From a virus, in the IMG/VR virus record IMGVR_UViG_3300046011_003263, positions 1-23,343 of that record: a DNA stretch of 23,343 nucleotides. The stretch is one strand, 5' to 3'. Below, piece after piece: positions 7,071 to 16,244 of the stretch; position 1 is the first letter of the stretch, and each line of letters starts with the position of its first letter. A model generated the notes under the pieces. The model ran no database searches. It had not been told where the DNA came from and saw nothing but the letters and a program-made list of their open reading frames with translations. The translations under genes and the position numbers were made by a program.

Positions 7071-9189
7071 CCCCATCGTCCAGAACCTGCAGCCAACCCA
7101 GCGCCTCAACCCCACGGCCAGCCCGACGAACACCTACGTCCAGCCGGGGCAGGGCAACACACAGGACTTCCTTCGCGCCCTCGGCACGTTGAACCCTGTG
7201 CTGGACCAGTTCGCCCAGCGCCTCTCAGATCAGGACCGCGTGAAGCAGGAGGCCTCCGCCGAACGCAAGATCGGGGGGATGACCTACGAGGAGAGCCGCG
7301 CCGCCGTGAAGGCTGGAGAGCTGCCTGAGTTCGCGTCCCCGTGGTTCCGCGCCGCCTTCGAGAAGCAGACCGGCATCCGCATGGCCAACGAAGTCCGCCG
7401 CAAGGCCGAGGCTGAACTGGCCACCATGGACGTCACCACTGCCGATCCTGAGGCCCTCGTCGCCACCTTCGTTGAGGAGGCCAACGCCGAGATCGACGGC
7501 AGTGGCTCCCAGTTCCTCGCCGCAGGTTTCTCCAGCGCCCTCGACGGTGTTGGCGAGAAGGTGAGGGACGCCGTCAACTCCGCGCGCATCAAGAGGACCG
7601 TCGAAGTCCGCGATGCCAACGCCTACGAGAACGGCCTGGGGCTCGTCGAGCGGTTCACGCAGACCGGACCTGACGGGCAACCCGTGGTCGGGGACGGCAG
7701 GGCGCTGCTGACCAGCTACCGGCTGGAGATGCAAGCCAACCGCGACACCCTCGGCATGAGCTACGCCGATCAGGACAAGATCACCGCGCGCATCATCCAG
7801 ACGCTCGCCCAGAGGCCCGGCATGGAGGATGTGATCCGCCAGCTGGGGTCCCTCGACCGTGACGCTGGGATCGCCGTCAGCTCGAAGATGGGTCCGCAGT
7901 TCGACACGCTACTGCTTCAGGCTCAGGCCGCCACCGAGCGCCAGCAGAACGACGCCATCCAGCCGCAGATCGCAGACTGGACCATCCGGGCCGACTCCGG
8001 TGACGCAACCCAGTTCGACGAGAAGGCCTTCGACGCCTTCGCTGCAGCCAACCCCACGATCCTCACCGGCTCCTTCGTGGCCAGCATCAAGCTGCGCTAC
8101 AAGAACGCCGTGGAACAGGCAGCGGCCAAAGCCTCCGCAGCTCTCGCCTCGACGGCCAAGGACACCGTCATCACGGGCGCGACTCCCCGGCTGGTCAACC
8201 TCGCCCGCACCGGTCTCATCGCCGAGGTGGTCGGGGACACGACGGTCGAGGTCAACGGGCGGTCGGTCACCCTGACGCAGACCGAGATGCGCGAGATTGG
8301 CCTCCGTGGTGCAGCCGAGCAGATCGTTGCCGAGGGCACTGCCCAGAAGCTGTCGCCCGAACGCATCCGCGCCAACGTCATCGGCCTCTACGGGCAGAAC
8401 GGCGAGGTGGACCCGGTGGCCAAGTCGCGGATCATCGCCGCCGTCCAAGCCTCGGTGGTGCCTGGGGACGTCTCCGAGACGCTCCTGCAGTACCTCCCAG
8501 AGATCAGGGCCGTGGCGTCCGAGAGCCCCGAGATGCTCCACCTGATCGTCCCCGACGAGCGCAGCCGCATGTTCCTTGAAGCCATCGACGTCGGTCTCGA
8601 CACGGGGCTCGGGGAGCGGGAGGCCATCCGCGCCGCTGAGTTCCGCCGCCAGAACTACGACACGCTCGCCCGCCCTGAACCCGCCGTCATGAAGTCCCTC
8701 GTGGCCAGCGTGAAGGGCAAGCTCGGTGGTGGTCCTGCGGCTGAGGCTCTTGGACGGACCATCGAAGCCCGCGTCCGCTACTACGCTGCCACCGGGGTGA
8801 CTGGTGACGCCCTCGTCAAGCGCGCCCGAGACAGCATCCTCGCGAGGAGCGTCAAGATCGGGAACGCCTACGTGGACATCTCCGGCACCGGGGTTGCTCC
8901 CACCCGCGCCCAGCCCGTCTTCGAGGAGGCCGTCGATGCTCTCCAAGAGGCCCGTCCAGAGTTCAAGGGGGCCATCGGGTGGGTCGCGATGTCCGAGGGC
9001 TCCAAGCAGTTCATGGCTGTGGACGCCATGCGGAACCCCATCCCCGGCTCCACCCGCACGTGGGACGAGCTTTCCTCCATGTACGACAGCCGCCGGGCCG
9101 CCCGCCTCAAAGCTGAAGCAGACCGCAAGGCAAAAGGCAAACCCACCACCCTCGGGACCATGATGGTCTCCCCATCCCTGATGTTCTAG
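7063..9189 (+). CDS. Internal virion protein C (T7 gp15-like)
   Basis: The 708-residue product corresponds in size and place to T7 gp15 (747 residues), part of the head core that is ejected and forms the periplasmic tube with gp16. It starts at GTG 7063 (MANPIVQNLQPTQRLNPTASP), with GGAG about ten bases before; no better ATG is close. It is largely helical and Ala/Glu-rich, with no signal peptide or membrane segment. The family link is supported by position, size and general character more than by motifs. It overlaps the gp14-like gene by 8 bases and ends 7 bases before the gp16-like gene. Confidence 0.85.
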   Translation: MANPIVQNLQPTQRLNPTASPTNTYVQPGQGNTQDFLRALGTLNPVLDQFAQRLSDQDRVKQEASAERKIGGMTYEESRAAVKAGELPEFASPWFRAAFEKQTGIRMANEVRRKAEAELATMDVTTADPEALVATFVEEANAEIDGSGSQFLAAGFSSALDGVGEKVRDAVNSARIKRTVEVRDANAYENGLGLVERFTQTGPDGQPVVGDGRALLTSYRLEMQANRDTLGMSYADQDKITARIIQTLAQRPGMEDVIRQLGSLDRDAGIAVSSKMGPQFDTLLLQAQAATERQQNDAIQPQIADWTIRADSGDATQFDEKAFDAFAAANPTILTGSFVASIKLRYKNAVEQAAAKASAALASTAKDTVITGATPRLVNLARTGLIAEVVGDTTVEVNGRSVTLTQTEMREIGLRGAAEQIVAEGTAQKLSPERIRANVIGLYGQNGEVDPVAKSRIIAAVQASVVPGDVSETLLQYLPEIRAVASESPEMLHLIVPDERSRMFLEAIDVGLDTGLGEREAIRAAEFRRQNYDTLARPEPAVMKSLVASVKGKLGGGPAAEALGRTIEARVRYYAATGVTGDALVKRARDSILARSVKIGNAYVDISGTGVAPTRAQPVFEEAVDALQEARPEFKGAIGWVAMSEGSKQFMAVDAMRNPIPGSTRTWDELSSMYDSRRAARLKAEADRKAKGKPTTLGTMMVSPSLMF

Positions 9190-9196
9190 GAACCCC

Positions 9197-12100
9197 ATGG
9201 CTGAACTGAGCTACAACAGCGCCAACTCCAATGTGAGGGCGGCGATTGCCGAGGCTGCGCGCCTGACCGGAGAGTCCGAGGAGTTCCTGGCTCGCACCGC
9301 AGCCCGCGAGTCCTCGTTCAACCCCAACGCCAAGGCCCCCACCTCGTCGGCCACCGGTCTCTTCCAGATCATCGACGGAACGTGGGAAAGCCTGACCACG
9401 AAGTACGGTGCGAAGTACGGCATCACGCCCCAGACGTCGCGCCTCGACCCTCGGGCCAACGCGATCATGGGTGCCGAGTACGCCCGCGAGAACCGGACGG
9501 CCCTGCAGCGATCCCTCGGCCGCGCCCCCACGGACGGTGACCTCTACGTCGCCCACTTCATGGGGGCCGGTGGGGCCTCGGCGCTGATCAAGGCGGCCGA
9601 GCGTGACCCTCGCGGCAATGCGGCTGCCCTGTTCCCCGAGCAAGCTGCCGCCAACCCGGCAATCTTCTACCTCGACCCGAAGACGCGGCTCCGCCCCAAG
9701 GAGCTGTTCACGGTGGTCGGCGACCTGCGCGCCAAGGTCGGTGCCGGGGACACTCGGGTCAACGCCCCAGCCACCTCTCCGATGGGCGCGATGGCGAACA
9801 CCTTCGTGGAGTCTCCTCAAGGCCCCCCGAAGCCGAACGCTTGGCAGCTGTACATGATGGCCGCCGAGCAGGAGCAGACCCAGATGATGCTCGGGCAGTT
9901 CGCCGCCACCATGGGCAGCTCCGAGATGGCTCCTGACGAGAACTTCAGGTGGACCCCGGAGCTGATCAAGGAGACGACCGCAGACCTCCCCGAGGAGTAC
10001 GCCAAGTACGTCGTCGAGAACGCCCGCAGCCGCGCCCAGGTCGATCACTACCGCGAGCTGGCCCAGCGCGACATGGAGAACGAAGAGACCCTCGGCGAGC
10101 AGGGCTGGCTGGCCAACCTCGGCTACCGTGGCGCGGCGATCCTGACCGACATGCCGACTTGGCTTGCAGGTGGGGTGGCTGGGAAGCTCGTCGCTGGGGC
10201 CAAGGCCACCAAGGCCGTCATGGCTGCCCGCGCAGGGTTCATCGCCGTGGCTGAGACCGCTCCCGCCGAGATCGCCAAGATGAACCTGAGGCCCAGCTAC
10301 GGGATCGACGACGCCCTCATCGCTGGGACCGCGTCGTTCGCTTTCGGTGCGGGCTTCGGTGCCCTCTTCGGCAAGCCTGGGGCCGAGCTGGACGACGCCT
10401 TCCAAGGTGCCGCCCGCAAGGCTCAGGGAGACGCGCTGGAGGCCGACGGCAACGCGCTGACACGTGCGGGTCAGGCCTACTTCCGAGGCCCCTCCACGGC
10501 CCAGAGCGGGGGCGCAGCGGCCACTCCTGCTGGTGCCCTCGGGCAAGTCGGCGACAAGTCCGCCCTGCGCGCCCTCGACATCTCCACGATGGGCCAGCTG
10601 GCCAAGTCCAACAACCCCGAGGTCCGCGCCTTCGCTCCCCAGCTGGACGTTGACGCCATGGGCGATGGCGGTGCCTCACTGCGCCCCATCGAGTCGGCCT
10701 TCGAGTACGCGCGCATGGCCACCCAGGCCACCGACGCCATGGTCAAGCGCAAGGTCAACGACGCCTTCGACAGCTGGGCCGAGGCACGCGGTGTTCCCCT
10801 CGCTGACCGCTTCACCGGCAAGGCCCGTGACGACTTCATGGAGGACGTCGGGCGCGAGATCGTGGTTCCGACCAAGTCCGATCCCAACGTGACGGCCGCA
10901 GCTGACGCCGCTCGCCCCGGCTTCAAGCGGGTCCTCGACGATGCCCGTGAGAGCGGCGCGGAGTGGGCCAAGGCTGTGCCCGACGATCCCAACTACTTCC
11001 CCATGGTGTTCGACGCGGCCAAGATCGAGCGATACACCGCGACCATCGGCGACACCGGGATCGAGCAAGTCATCGCCCGCGCCATGATGGCCGCCCAGCC
11101 CAAGCTCGCAGCGGAACTGGCCGAGAAGATCGCAGCGCGATACCTCAAGGTCATCAAGTCGGCGACCGATGGCTCCACCGCCAACGTCTCCCACGCGATC
11201 AGCGGCATGGACACCGAGGCTCTCCGCACCCTGCTGCGCGAGACGGGCACCCCCGACGAGGACATCGAGGCCTTCCTGGCCGCCAACAAGTCCTCCGCCA
11301 AGCGTGGCCCCGGAAACTTCAAGCGCCGCACGCTGATGGACAGCGAGACCCAGTGGCCGACCGGGGAGATGCGCCGTGGCCCATCAGGGAAGATGGAGCC
11401 CGTCTACCTCTCCGTCCGCGACCTGACCGACATGAACTTCGAGCGGGTCTGGGAGCGGTACAACCGGAGCATCAACGGCCACATCGCCATGGTGCGGCAG
11501 GGCTTCCAGACGCAGGGGGCCTTCGAGACGCACATCCGCAGGATCACCATCGAGAACGCCAACAGCTTCCCCGGCTACACAGCGAACCACGCCAAGGAGG
11601 ACTATAAGCGTCTGCGGTTCCTCGGCGACAGCGTCTATGGCATCCCGACGCACAACATGGATGAGAAGTGGCAACAGGCCACCGGCATCCTGAGCGACTG
11701 GAACTTCTCCCGGTCGATGGGTCAGTCCGGCGTGGCCCAGCTCGGCGACATGCCGAAGCTGATCCACAAGGTGGGCTTCAAGGCCGCCTTCAGCGAGTTC
11801 CGCCTTGGCGACATCATTGACGTCTTCCGCACTGGCAACAGGTCCATCAGGGACAAGCTCGTGGCGGACCTCGAAGACTTCACCGGGGTCGGCACCCATC
11901 GGACCCGGCAGACCATCGTCGCCGCGTACAAGGGGATCGACGAGTTCTACGCCGAGAGCCAGACCATGGGCACGCTCAGTCGCGTCCGTCAGGTGACCCG
12001 CACGATGGCCAACGTCACCGGCCTCGTGTCCGGAATGACGCCCTCCGTGGACTTCCTCGGCAGGTGGGCCACCAGAGCCTTCACGCGCGAGCTGGCCGCC

Positions 12101-12946
12101 CTCACCAAGGGCACCCGGAAGCTGTCGGCCAAGCTGATGAACGACAGAGGGCTCACCCCCGAGCTGCTCGAACGCTTCGGCAAGCTGGTGGACCAGATGG
12201 ACATCGACCCGCGCGGCACAATCCTCGACATGAACCTCGACAAGCTCAAGGCCTTGGACCCGGAGGGCTACACGCAGATGCGCCTGTACGTCTCCCGGCA
12301 AGCCCGACTGACGGTCCTCGAACACTCCCCCGGCATGCTCCCCATGTGGGCTCAGAGTCCGCTCGGGAGGCTGGCCGTGCAGTTCCGCACGTTCTCCATC
12401 GCGAGCCACGCGGCCAACACCCTGCACAACATCAAGCTGGGTCCGGCCTACGCGGCTCAGTCGCTGCTGCTGACCTCGGTCTGGGCGGGGATGATCTACG
12501 CCCTGCACCAGTACACGAAGTCCATCGGAAGGCCGGATCAGGACGAGTACCTCCAGAAGACCTTCGCGCCTGACAAGTTCCTCGCCTCGGCGCTGGGACG
12601 CTCGGCCGACGCTGGTCTGCTCCCGATGATGACCGACAGCACCGTCTTCTGGCTGCTCAACAAGACGACCGGCATGGAGAGCCCCTTCCAGTACAGCAGG
12701 ACGACCGGCCTCTCGACTGGCATCATGGGCAACCCGACGATTGACCTGATCAATGACCTCACTACCGGCGCTGGAGAGCTGGTCGCCGACCCACTGCAGA
12801 AGGGGAAGGTGTTCACCAAGGAGGACGCCAAGCGCCTCCAATCCCTTCTCCCCCTCAACAACACATACGGTGTCGCCAATGCCATGGCAGCGATCACCGG
12901 CAGACTCCCCAAGAAAGAGCCTGATGACACCTTCGGAAACCGCTGA
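9197..12946 (+). CDS. Internal virion protein D with lytic transglycosylase domain (T7 gp16-like)
   Basis: The 1249-residue product matches T7 gp16 (1318). Residues about 10-130 form a transglycosylase (SLT) domain: the catalytic Glu is probably E38 in AARESSFNP, followed by ATGLFQIIDGTW (residues 53-63, the G-L-x-Q-I motif) and YVAHFMGAGGA (117-127). This domain opens peptidoglycan locally during DNA entry. Apolar stretches near residues 320-345 and 370-392 and another near 1090-1110 (LLLTSVWAGMIYAL) fit insertion into the inner membrane. The rest is long and helical. It follows the gp15-like gene by 7 bases. Unlike T7, no tail fibre gene follows it. Confidence 0.95.
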   Translation: MAELSYNSANSNVRAAIAEAARLTGESEEFLARTAARESSFNPNAKAPTSSATGLFQIIDGTWESLTTKYGAKYGITPQTSRLDPRANAIMGAEYARENRTALQRSLGRAPTDGDLYVAHFMGAGGASALIKAAERDPRGNAAALFPEQAAANPAIFYLDPKTRLRPKELFTVVGDLRAKVGAGDTRVNAPATSPMGAMANTFVESPQGPPKPNAWQLYMMAAEQEQTQMMLGQFAATMGSSEMAPDENFRWTPELIKETTADLPEEYAKYVVENARSRAQVDHYRELAQRDMENEETLGEQGWLANLGYRGAAILTDMPTWLAGGVAGKLVAGAKATKAVMAARAGFIAVAETAPAEIAKMNLRPSYGIDDALIAGTASFAFGAGFGALFGKPGAELDDAFQGAARKAQGDALEADGNALTRAGQAYFRGPSTAQSGGAAATPAGALGQVGDKSALRALDISTMGQLAKSNNPEVRAFAPQLDVDAMGDGGASLRPIESAFEYARMATQATDAMVKRKVNDAFDSWAEARGVPLADRFTGKARDDFMEDVGREIVVPTKSDPNVTAAADAARPGFKRVLDDARESGAEWAKAVPDDPNYFPMVFDAAKIERYTATIGDTGIEQVIARAMMAAQPKLAAELAEKIAARYLKVIKSATDGSTANVSHAISGMDTEALRTLLRETGTPDEDIEAFLAANKSSAKRGPGNFKRRTLMDSETQWPTGEMRRGPSGKMEPVYLSVRDLTDMNFERVWERYNRSINGHIAMVRQGFQTQGAFETHIRRITIENANSFPGYTANHAKEDYKRLRFLGDSVYGIPTHNMDEKWQQATGILSDWNFSRSMGQSGVAQLGDMPKLIHKVGFKAAFSEFRLGDIIDVFRTGNRSIRDKLVADLEDFTGVGTHRTRQTIVAAYKGIDEFYAESQTMGTLSRVRQVTRTMANVTGLVSGMTPSVDFLGRWATRAFTRELAALTKGTRKLSAKLMNDRGLTPELLERFGKLVDQMDIDPRGTILDMNLDKLKALDPEGYTQMRLYVSRQARLTVLEHSPGMLPMWAQSPLGRLAVQFRTFSIASHAANTLHNIKLGPAYAAQSLLLTSVWAGMIYALHQYTKSIGRPDQDEYLQKTFAPDKFLASALGRSADAGLLPMMTDSTVFWLLNKTTGMESPFQYSRTTGLSTGIMGNPTIDLINDLTTGAGELVADPLQKGKVFTKEDAKRLQSLLPLNNTYGVANAMAAITGRLPKKEPDDTFGNR

Positions 12947-13199
12947 CCCCCTCTCCTCGTCGGGGTCGGGCGTAGCTGAGATCATGCTGGGGCTGGGCCG
13001 CCTTGAGGGGCGCGTCGAGCAGTTCCTTACGCACCAGTCCCGGCATGAGGACCGCCTGAACAACCACGACCAACGCCTCGGCGTGCTGGAACGCGACAAG
13101 AGCAGCCGCTCGGGGGCCTACTGGCTCGCCGGAACGCTCGGTGCCGCCGTCTCCGCCATCGTCGGGCTGTTCGCCACCCTGAAAGGAATGGCCGGATGA
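12924..13199 (+). CDS. Holin-like small membrane protein
   Basis: From ATG 12924 (GAAAGAG upstream) the product has 91 residues. Residues about 17-58 are charged and helical with a likely coiled coil (LGRLEGRVEQFL...RLGVLERD). One transmembrane segment follows at about 65-86 (AYWLAGTLGAAVSAIVGLFATL), with a short tail after it. The position between the gp16-like gene and TerS equals that of T7 gene 17.5 (holin), and the layout of coiled coil plus C-terminal membrane helix resembles XhlA-type lysis proteins. It overlaps the gp16-like gene by 23 bases and TerS by 4 (ATGA). A lysis role is inferred from place and topology; no endolysin is in the window. Confidence 0.65.
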   Translation: MTPSETADPLSSSGSGVAEIMLGLGRLEGRVEQFLTHQSRHEDRLNNHDQRLGVLERDKSSRSGAYWLAGTLGAAVSAIVGLFATLKGMAG

Positions 13200-13471
13200 C
13201 CAAGAAGAGAGCCTCTGAGAACGCCCTGGGGGCGCTTCACGAGAAGATCGCCTCGGCGATGGCCGACAAGATCGAGAGTGGTGAGTACACCGCCGCCGAC
13301 ATGGCCAACGCCATCCGCTTCCTGAAGGACAACGGCATCAACGCCGACCTTCGCGCAGCAGTGCCGCACCAGAACGTCCTCGACGGGCCGGATGCTGGCC
13401 CCTTCGACGAAGACACGGAGCTGGACCGACTCAGGGCAGCGTTCTCTGGACCCCCCTCAGGACGCGCGTAG
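13196..13471 (+). CDS. terS: Terminase small subunit (T7 gp18-like)
   Basis: The 91-residue product has the size and position of T7 gp18 (89 residues), the DNA-recognition subunit used in cutting and packaging concatemers. The N-terminal part (ENALGALHEKIASAMADKIESGEYTAADMANAIRFLKDNGI) follows the family pattern of a helix followed by a short helix-turn-helix-like segment and the K-x-x-G-I turn; the C-terminus is acidic. It is coupled to the holin-like gene by an ATGA overlap. A terminator separates it from TerL. Confidence 0.85.
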   Translation: MTKKRASENALGALHEKIASAMADKIESGEYTAADMANAIRFLKDNGINADLRAAVPHQNVLDGPDAGPFDEDTELDRLRAAFSGPPSGRA

Positions 13472-13494
13472 AGCGCCACACAGCCCCATCCATG

Positions 13495-13530
13495 AGCCCC
13501 GGTAGGTGAGAACCCGCCGGGGCTTTTTTT
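13495..13530 (+). terminator. Intrinsic terminator between the TerS and TerL genes
   Basis: AGCCCCGG (13495-13502) pairs perfectly with CCGGGGCT (13517-13524), followed by a run of seven T residues. It stands inside an otherwise dense late operon, so it probably only attenuates transcription, lowering TerL relative to the upstream genes. Confidence 0.9.
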
Positions 13531-13569
13531 CGTCCCCACGGCGCTCCCTGCGCCCCGGAGAACCCCCAC

Positions 13570-15294
13570 ATGAGCGACACCACGTCGCGCCAAGTGCAGC
13601 GTGCTGATGAGCGCGCCCAGAAGAAGCAGTACCGCCTCTTCAAGAACTTCCTCGCGCGGACTTGGAGACACCTCCGGCTGCCCGATCCGACGCCTGTCCA
13701 GTACGACATGGCGGACTACCTCCAGTTCGGCCCCAAGCGGTGCGTGATCGAGGCCTTCCGGGGCGTCGGCAAGAGCTGGATCACGGCGGCCTTCGTCTGC
13801 TGGCTCCTCCTGCTGGACCCCCAGAAGAAGATCATGATCGTCTCGGCCTCCAAGGAGCGGTCGGACGCCTTCTCGATCTTCGTCAAGCGCCTGATCGCCG
13901 ACATGCCCGAGCTGCAGCACCTGCGGCCGGACAAGAAGAAGGGCGACCGGGACTCAAACCTGATCTTCGACGTCGCCCCGGCCACCCCCGACCAGTCTCC
14001 CTCGGTGAAGTCGGTGGGGATCACGGGGCAGCTCACCGGCTCCCGCGCGCATGTCATCATCGCGGACGACATCGAGGTCCCGAAGAACAGCTTCACGGCC
14101 CCCATGCGCGAGAAGCTGGCCGAGCTGATCAAGGAGTTCGACGCGGTCATCAAGCCCGCCGAGGACTGCCCCCCTGACGAGCCCTCGCGGATCATCTTCC
14201 TTGGGACCCCCCAGACCGAGATGTCGATCTACAACCGCCTCCCTCCGCGTGGCTACGAGATCAGGGTGTGGCCAGCCCGCATCCCCGTGGACGCCAAGAA
14301 GTACAGCGGAACCCTCGCCCCCTTCGTACAGGCGATGATCGACTTCGGTGCCAAGCCCGGCCACCCGGTGGACGTCAAGCGGTTCACCGACGGGGACCTC
14401 GCCGAGCGCGAGCTGTCCTACGGCCGCTCAGGGTTCGCCCTGCAGTTCATGCTGGACACCAGCCTCTCAGACGCCGAACGCTACCCCCTCAAGCTCGAAG
14501 ACCTGATGGTCATGGGCTTGGACATGGAGCGCGGCCCTGTCGCCCTGGCCCACGGCAAGGACCCCCGCAAGAATCTCCTCGAAGACCTGAGCCCTCCGGG
14601 GTTCGCCGGGGACTACTTCTGGGGACCCATGTGGGTGGACGCAGAGTTCTCCCCCTACGAGGGCTCTGTGCTGGCCGTAGACCCCTCAGGGAGGGGCTTG
14701 GATGAGACCGGGTATGCCGTGGTCAAGCAGCTCCACGGACGCCTCTTCCTGATGGCCTCTGGGGGCTTGAAGGGCGGTGCCACCCCGGAGAACCTCCGCA
14801 AGCTCGCCGACATGGCCAAGACCCACAAGGTCAACGCCGTGGTCATCGAGAAGAACTTCGGGGACGGCATGTACGGTGCCCTCCTCAAGCCGATCCTCTC
14901 GCAGGTGTGGCCATGCTCCCTTGAGGAGTGCCTCTCCACCGGCCAGAAGGAGACCCGCATCCTCTCCACCCTGGAGCCCATCGTCCAACAGCACAGGCTC
15001 GTGGTGGACCGGAAGGTGATCGAAGCCGACCTAGCCTCCGACGATCCCTCCTACAGCCTCTTCTACCAGTTCACCCGCCTCACGAGGGACCGGGGTGCCC
15101 TGGCCCATGAAGACCGACTGGAAGCCCTGCAGATGGGGGTCCAGTACTGGCTCAACCTCATCGGCGTTGACACCGACAAGGTCGCTGAAAGCCACCGTGA
15201 GGAACTCCTCATGGCTGACCTCTTAGCGTTCGAGGACATGGCTGGTCTCTCTGTGACTGGAGGAGCCTCAAGACCACGTTGGGTGGACGCATAG
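13570..15294 (+). CDS. terL: Terminase large subunit, packaging ATPase and nuclease (T7 gp19-like)
   Basis: The 574-residue product matches T7 gp19 (586). The ATPase part has a Walker A loop FRGVGKSW (residues 63-70, K68) and a Walker B strand AHVIIADD (160-167), followed by the coupling region IIFLGTPQTE. The nuclease part has the RNase H-like first strand VLAVDPSGRGLDETGYAV, with D371 as the probable metal ligand, and later VIEKNFGDGMYGALL. It drives DNA into the procapsid and cuts the concatemer. A CGGAG ribosome site precedes ATG 13570. It is the last clear late gene; the likely genome-end region begins just after it. Confidence 0.96.
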   Translation: MSDTTSRQVQRADERAQKKQYRLFKNFLARTWRHLRLPDPTPVQYDMADYLQFGPKRCVIEAFRGVGKSWITAAFVCWLLLLDPQKKIMIVSASKERSDAFSIFVKRLIADMPELQHLRPDKKKGDRDSNLIFDVAPATPDQSPSVKSVGITGQLTGSRAHVIIADDIEVPKNSFTAPMREKLAELIKEFDAVIKPAEDCPPDEPSRIIFLGTPQTEMSIYNRLPPRGYEIRVWPARIPVDAKKYSGTLAPFVQAMIDFGAKPGHPVDVKRFTDGDLAERELSYGRSGFALQFMLDTSLSDAERYPLKLEDLMVMGLDMERGPVALAHGKDPRKNLLEDLSPPGFAGDYFWGPMWVDAEFSPYEGSVLAVDPSGRGLDETGYAVVKQLHGRLFLMASGGLKGGATPENLRKLADMAKTHKVNAVVIEKNFGDGMYGALLKPILSQVWPCSLEECLSTGQKETRILSTLEPIVQQHRLVVDRKVIEADLASDDPSYSLFYQFTRLTRDRGALAHEDRLEALQMGVQYWLNLIGVDTDKVAESHREELLMADLLAFEDMAGLSVTGGASRPRWVDA

Positions 15295-15308
15295 CCACAA
15301 CCTCAAGT

Positions 15309-15336
15309 CCCACCCTTGGCTCATACCGGGGGTGGG
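15309..15336 (+). other. Hairpin just after TerL
   Basis: CCCACCC (15309-15315) pairs perfectly with GGGTGGG (15330-15336), 15 bases after the TerL stop codon. No T-tract follows, so it is not a standard terminator; it could slow polymerase or protect the 3' end of the late transcript. Confidence 0.45.
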
Positions 15337-15375
15337 CATTGAGTCACACCATAGGAGAGAGGCACCCAAAGACAC

Positions 15376-15423
15376 TTATAGTGTATCTTATAGTGGTACC
15401 TATAGTGGCACTGATGGTGATGG
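15376..15423. repeat. 12-bp tandem repeat with TATAGTG core, about four units
   Basis: Units start at 15376, 15388 and 15400 (TTATAGTGTATC, TTATAGTGGTAC, CTATAGTGGCAC), with a diverged fourth at 15412 (TGATGGTGATGG). The stretch is AT-rich compared with its surroundings. On the minus strand each unit reads CACTATA, the initiation core of T7- and SP6-type phage promoters. The first unit also makes a palindrome with the preceding bases (ACACT-TAT-AGTGT). Confidence 0.8.
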
Positions 15424-15580
15424 TTCAGTGTGTGTCTATGTGTCTCTCTCCAAGCTCCTCATGAGGGGTAGAGTGGGTAGGGTATCCCCCACCATAGACC
15501 TCCTTGAGTGGCACCCATCGGATAGGCCCTTGGTGGGACCCTTAGTGGCACCGATGGAGATGCTGAAGTGGCACTGATGG
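15403..15580. repeat. Dispersed AGTGGCAC-(N)-ATGG boxes, four copies
   Basis: AGTGGCAC occurs at 15404, 15507, 15544 and 15567, in three cases followed by (T/C)GATGG and in one by CCATCGG. A further related copy, TGAAGTGGCAC, is near 21845 after the integrase gene, matching the fourth copy including its TGAA. Several short direct repeats beside the presumed genome end recall the short repeats next to the T7 terminal repeat or iterons of an origin. Confidence 0.6.
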
Positions 15581-15788
15581 TCCTGGGGTCTCCCGCGACC
15601 TACAGCATCACAAAAATCCGAGACGCCATGATGTATAACGAACGCGCGCCGACCCCCCGGTACCCCCATCGATGGTCCCCAATCGCCCCCTAGGGTCACA
15701 GAACGGGGTCACCTATGCCACCCACACCGCCCCGAGCCCCTTACGACACAAGGGAATGCACACGGATTGACAGTCTGGTGGTGTGTCC

Positions 15789-15821
15789 CTGCGCCGCCCC
15801 TGCGCCACCCCTGCGCCACCC
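15789..15821. repeat. Three 11-bp tandem repeats
   Basis: CTGCGCCGCCC, CTGCGCCACCC and CTGCGCCACCC follow one another with one base changed in the first unit. No coding sense is seen. Confidence 0.8.
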
Positions 15822-15864
15822 GGCCCGACCTACAGCCGCCGCGTCCCTTTCGTGGGGTGTATGG

Positions 15865-15959
15865 TCACACCCAATGTGAACACGCGCTCACATGCCCGGT
15901 GTGATCAAACGCTCACATTCAGGCCTCAACGGTCTGTCCGTTTTTGCTCAGAGTGAGCA
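15865..15959. promoter_or_regulatory. Cluster of dyad operator-like sites (TGTGA/TCACA)
   Basis: Half-sites alternate: TCACA 15865, TGTGA 15875, TCACA 15888, TGTGA 15900, TCACA 15913. Two of them form near-identical 18-bp dyads, TGTGAACACGCGCTCACA and TGTGATCAAACGCTCACA, 25 bp apart (centre to centre). Each has an 8-bp spacer, not the 6 of a CRP site. A third, TGCTCA-GAG-TGAGCA, lies at 15945-15959. Tandem dyads at this spacing are typical for cooperative repressor binding; the protein is unknown. Confidence 0.65.
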
Positions 15960-15981
15960 TAAGTCCAGGGCGTCAACGCCG

Positions 15982-16050
15982 GGCCACCACAGGCCACACC
16001 GGGCGGGCCACACCGGGCGGGCCGGACAGGCCACACAGGACGGGCCACCC
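15982..16050. repeat. 14-bp GC-rich tandem repeat, about five units
   Basis: GGCCACACCGGGCG is repeated exactly at 15992-16005 and 16006-16019, flanked by partial units (GGCCACCACA at 15982, GGCCGGACA at 16020, GGCCACACAGGACG at 16029, GGCCACCC at 16043). It is noncoding in appearance. Confidence 0.8.
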
Positions 16051-16227
16051 GCCGCCGCTTGGAGCGGCTACATGGGGATTGAACCGCCCGCCCATATACG
16101 CGCGGCAACAGAGAACCCGCCGAAACCTGTGCAATCCCGCCAACGGGTCCGGCCTGTCCCGTTTTTCTCGCCGTGAAACCCTAAGCAAAACAACAGGTTG
16201 AAAGAAAGTTGCCCCCCAATGTCGTTT

Positions 16228-16244
16228 TTGCGTTGACGCAATCG
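16228..16244. promoter_or_regulatory. TTGCG-type dyad operator, early-region copy
   Basis: TTGCGTTGACGCAATCG contains the dyad TTGCG-TTGA-CGCAA. It shares 15 of 17 positions with 22090-22106, upstream of the RNA polymerase gene, and resembles the dyad over the promoter at 20037-20072. A TTGACG box that could act as a -35 element lies inside it (16233-16238), which would make bound protein a repressor. Confidence 0.6.

Noticed and set aside
15875-15917. CRP-type sites (TGTGA-N6-TCACA)
   Set aside because: The spacer is 8 bases, not 6, in both dyads.
15403-16050. CRISPR array from the regular repeats
   Set aside because: Repeats are 8-14 bases and tandem, without unique spacers of uniform length.
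15892-16176. 94-codon plus-strand frame in the noncoding region
   Set aside because: It runs through the operator dyads and 14-bp repeats, is made of His/Arg/Pro/Gly repeats and has no ribosome site.
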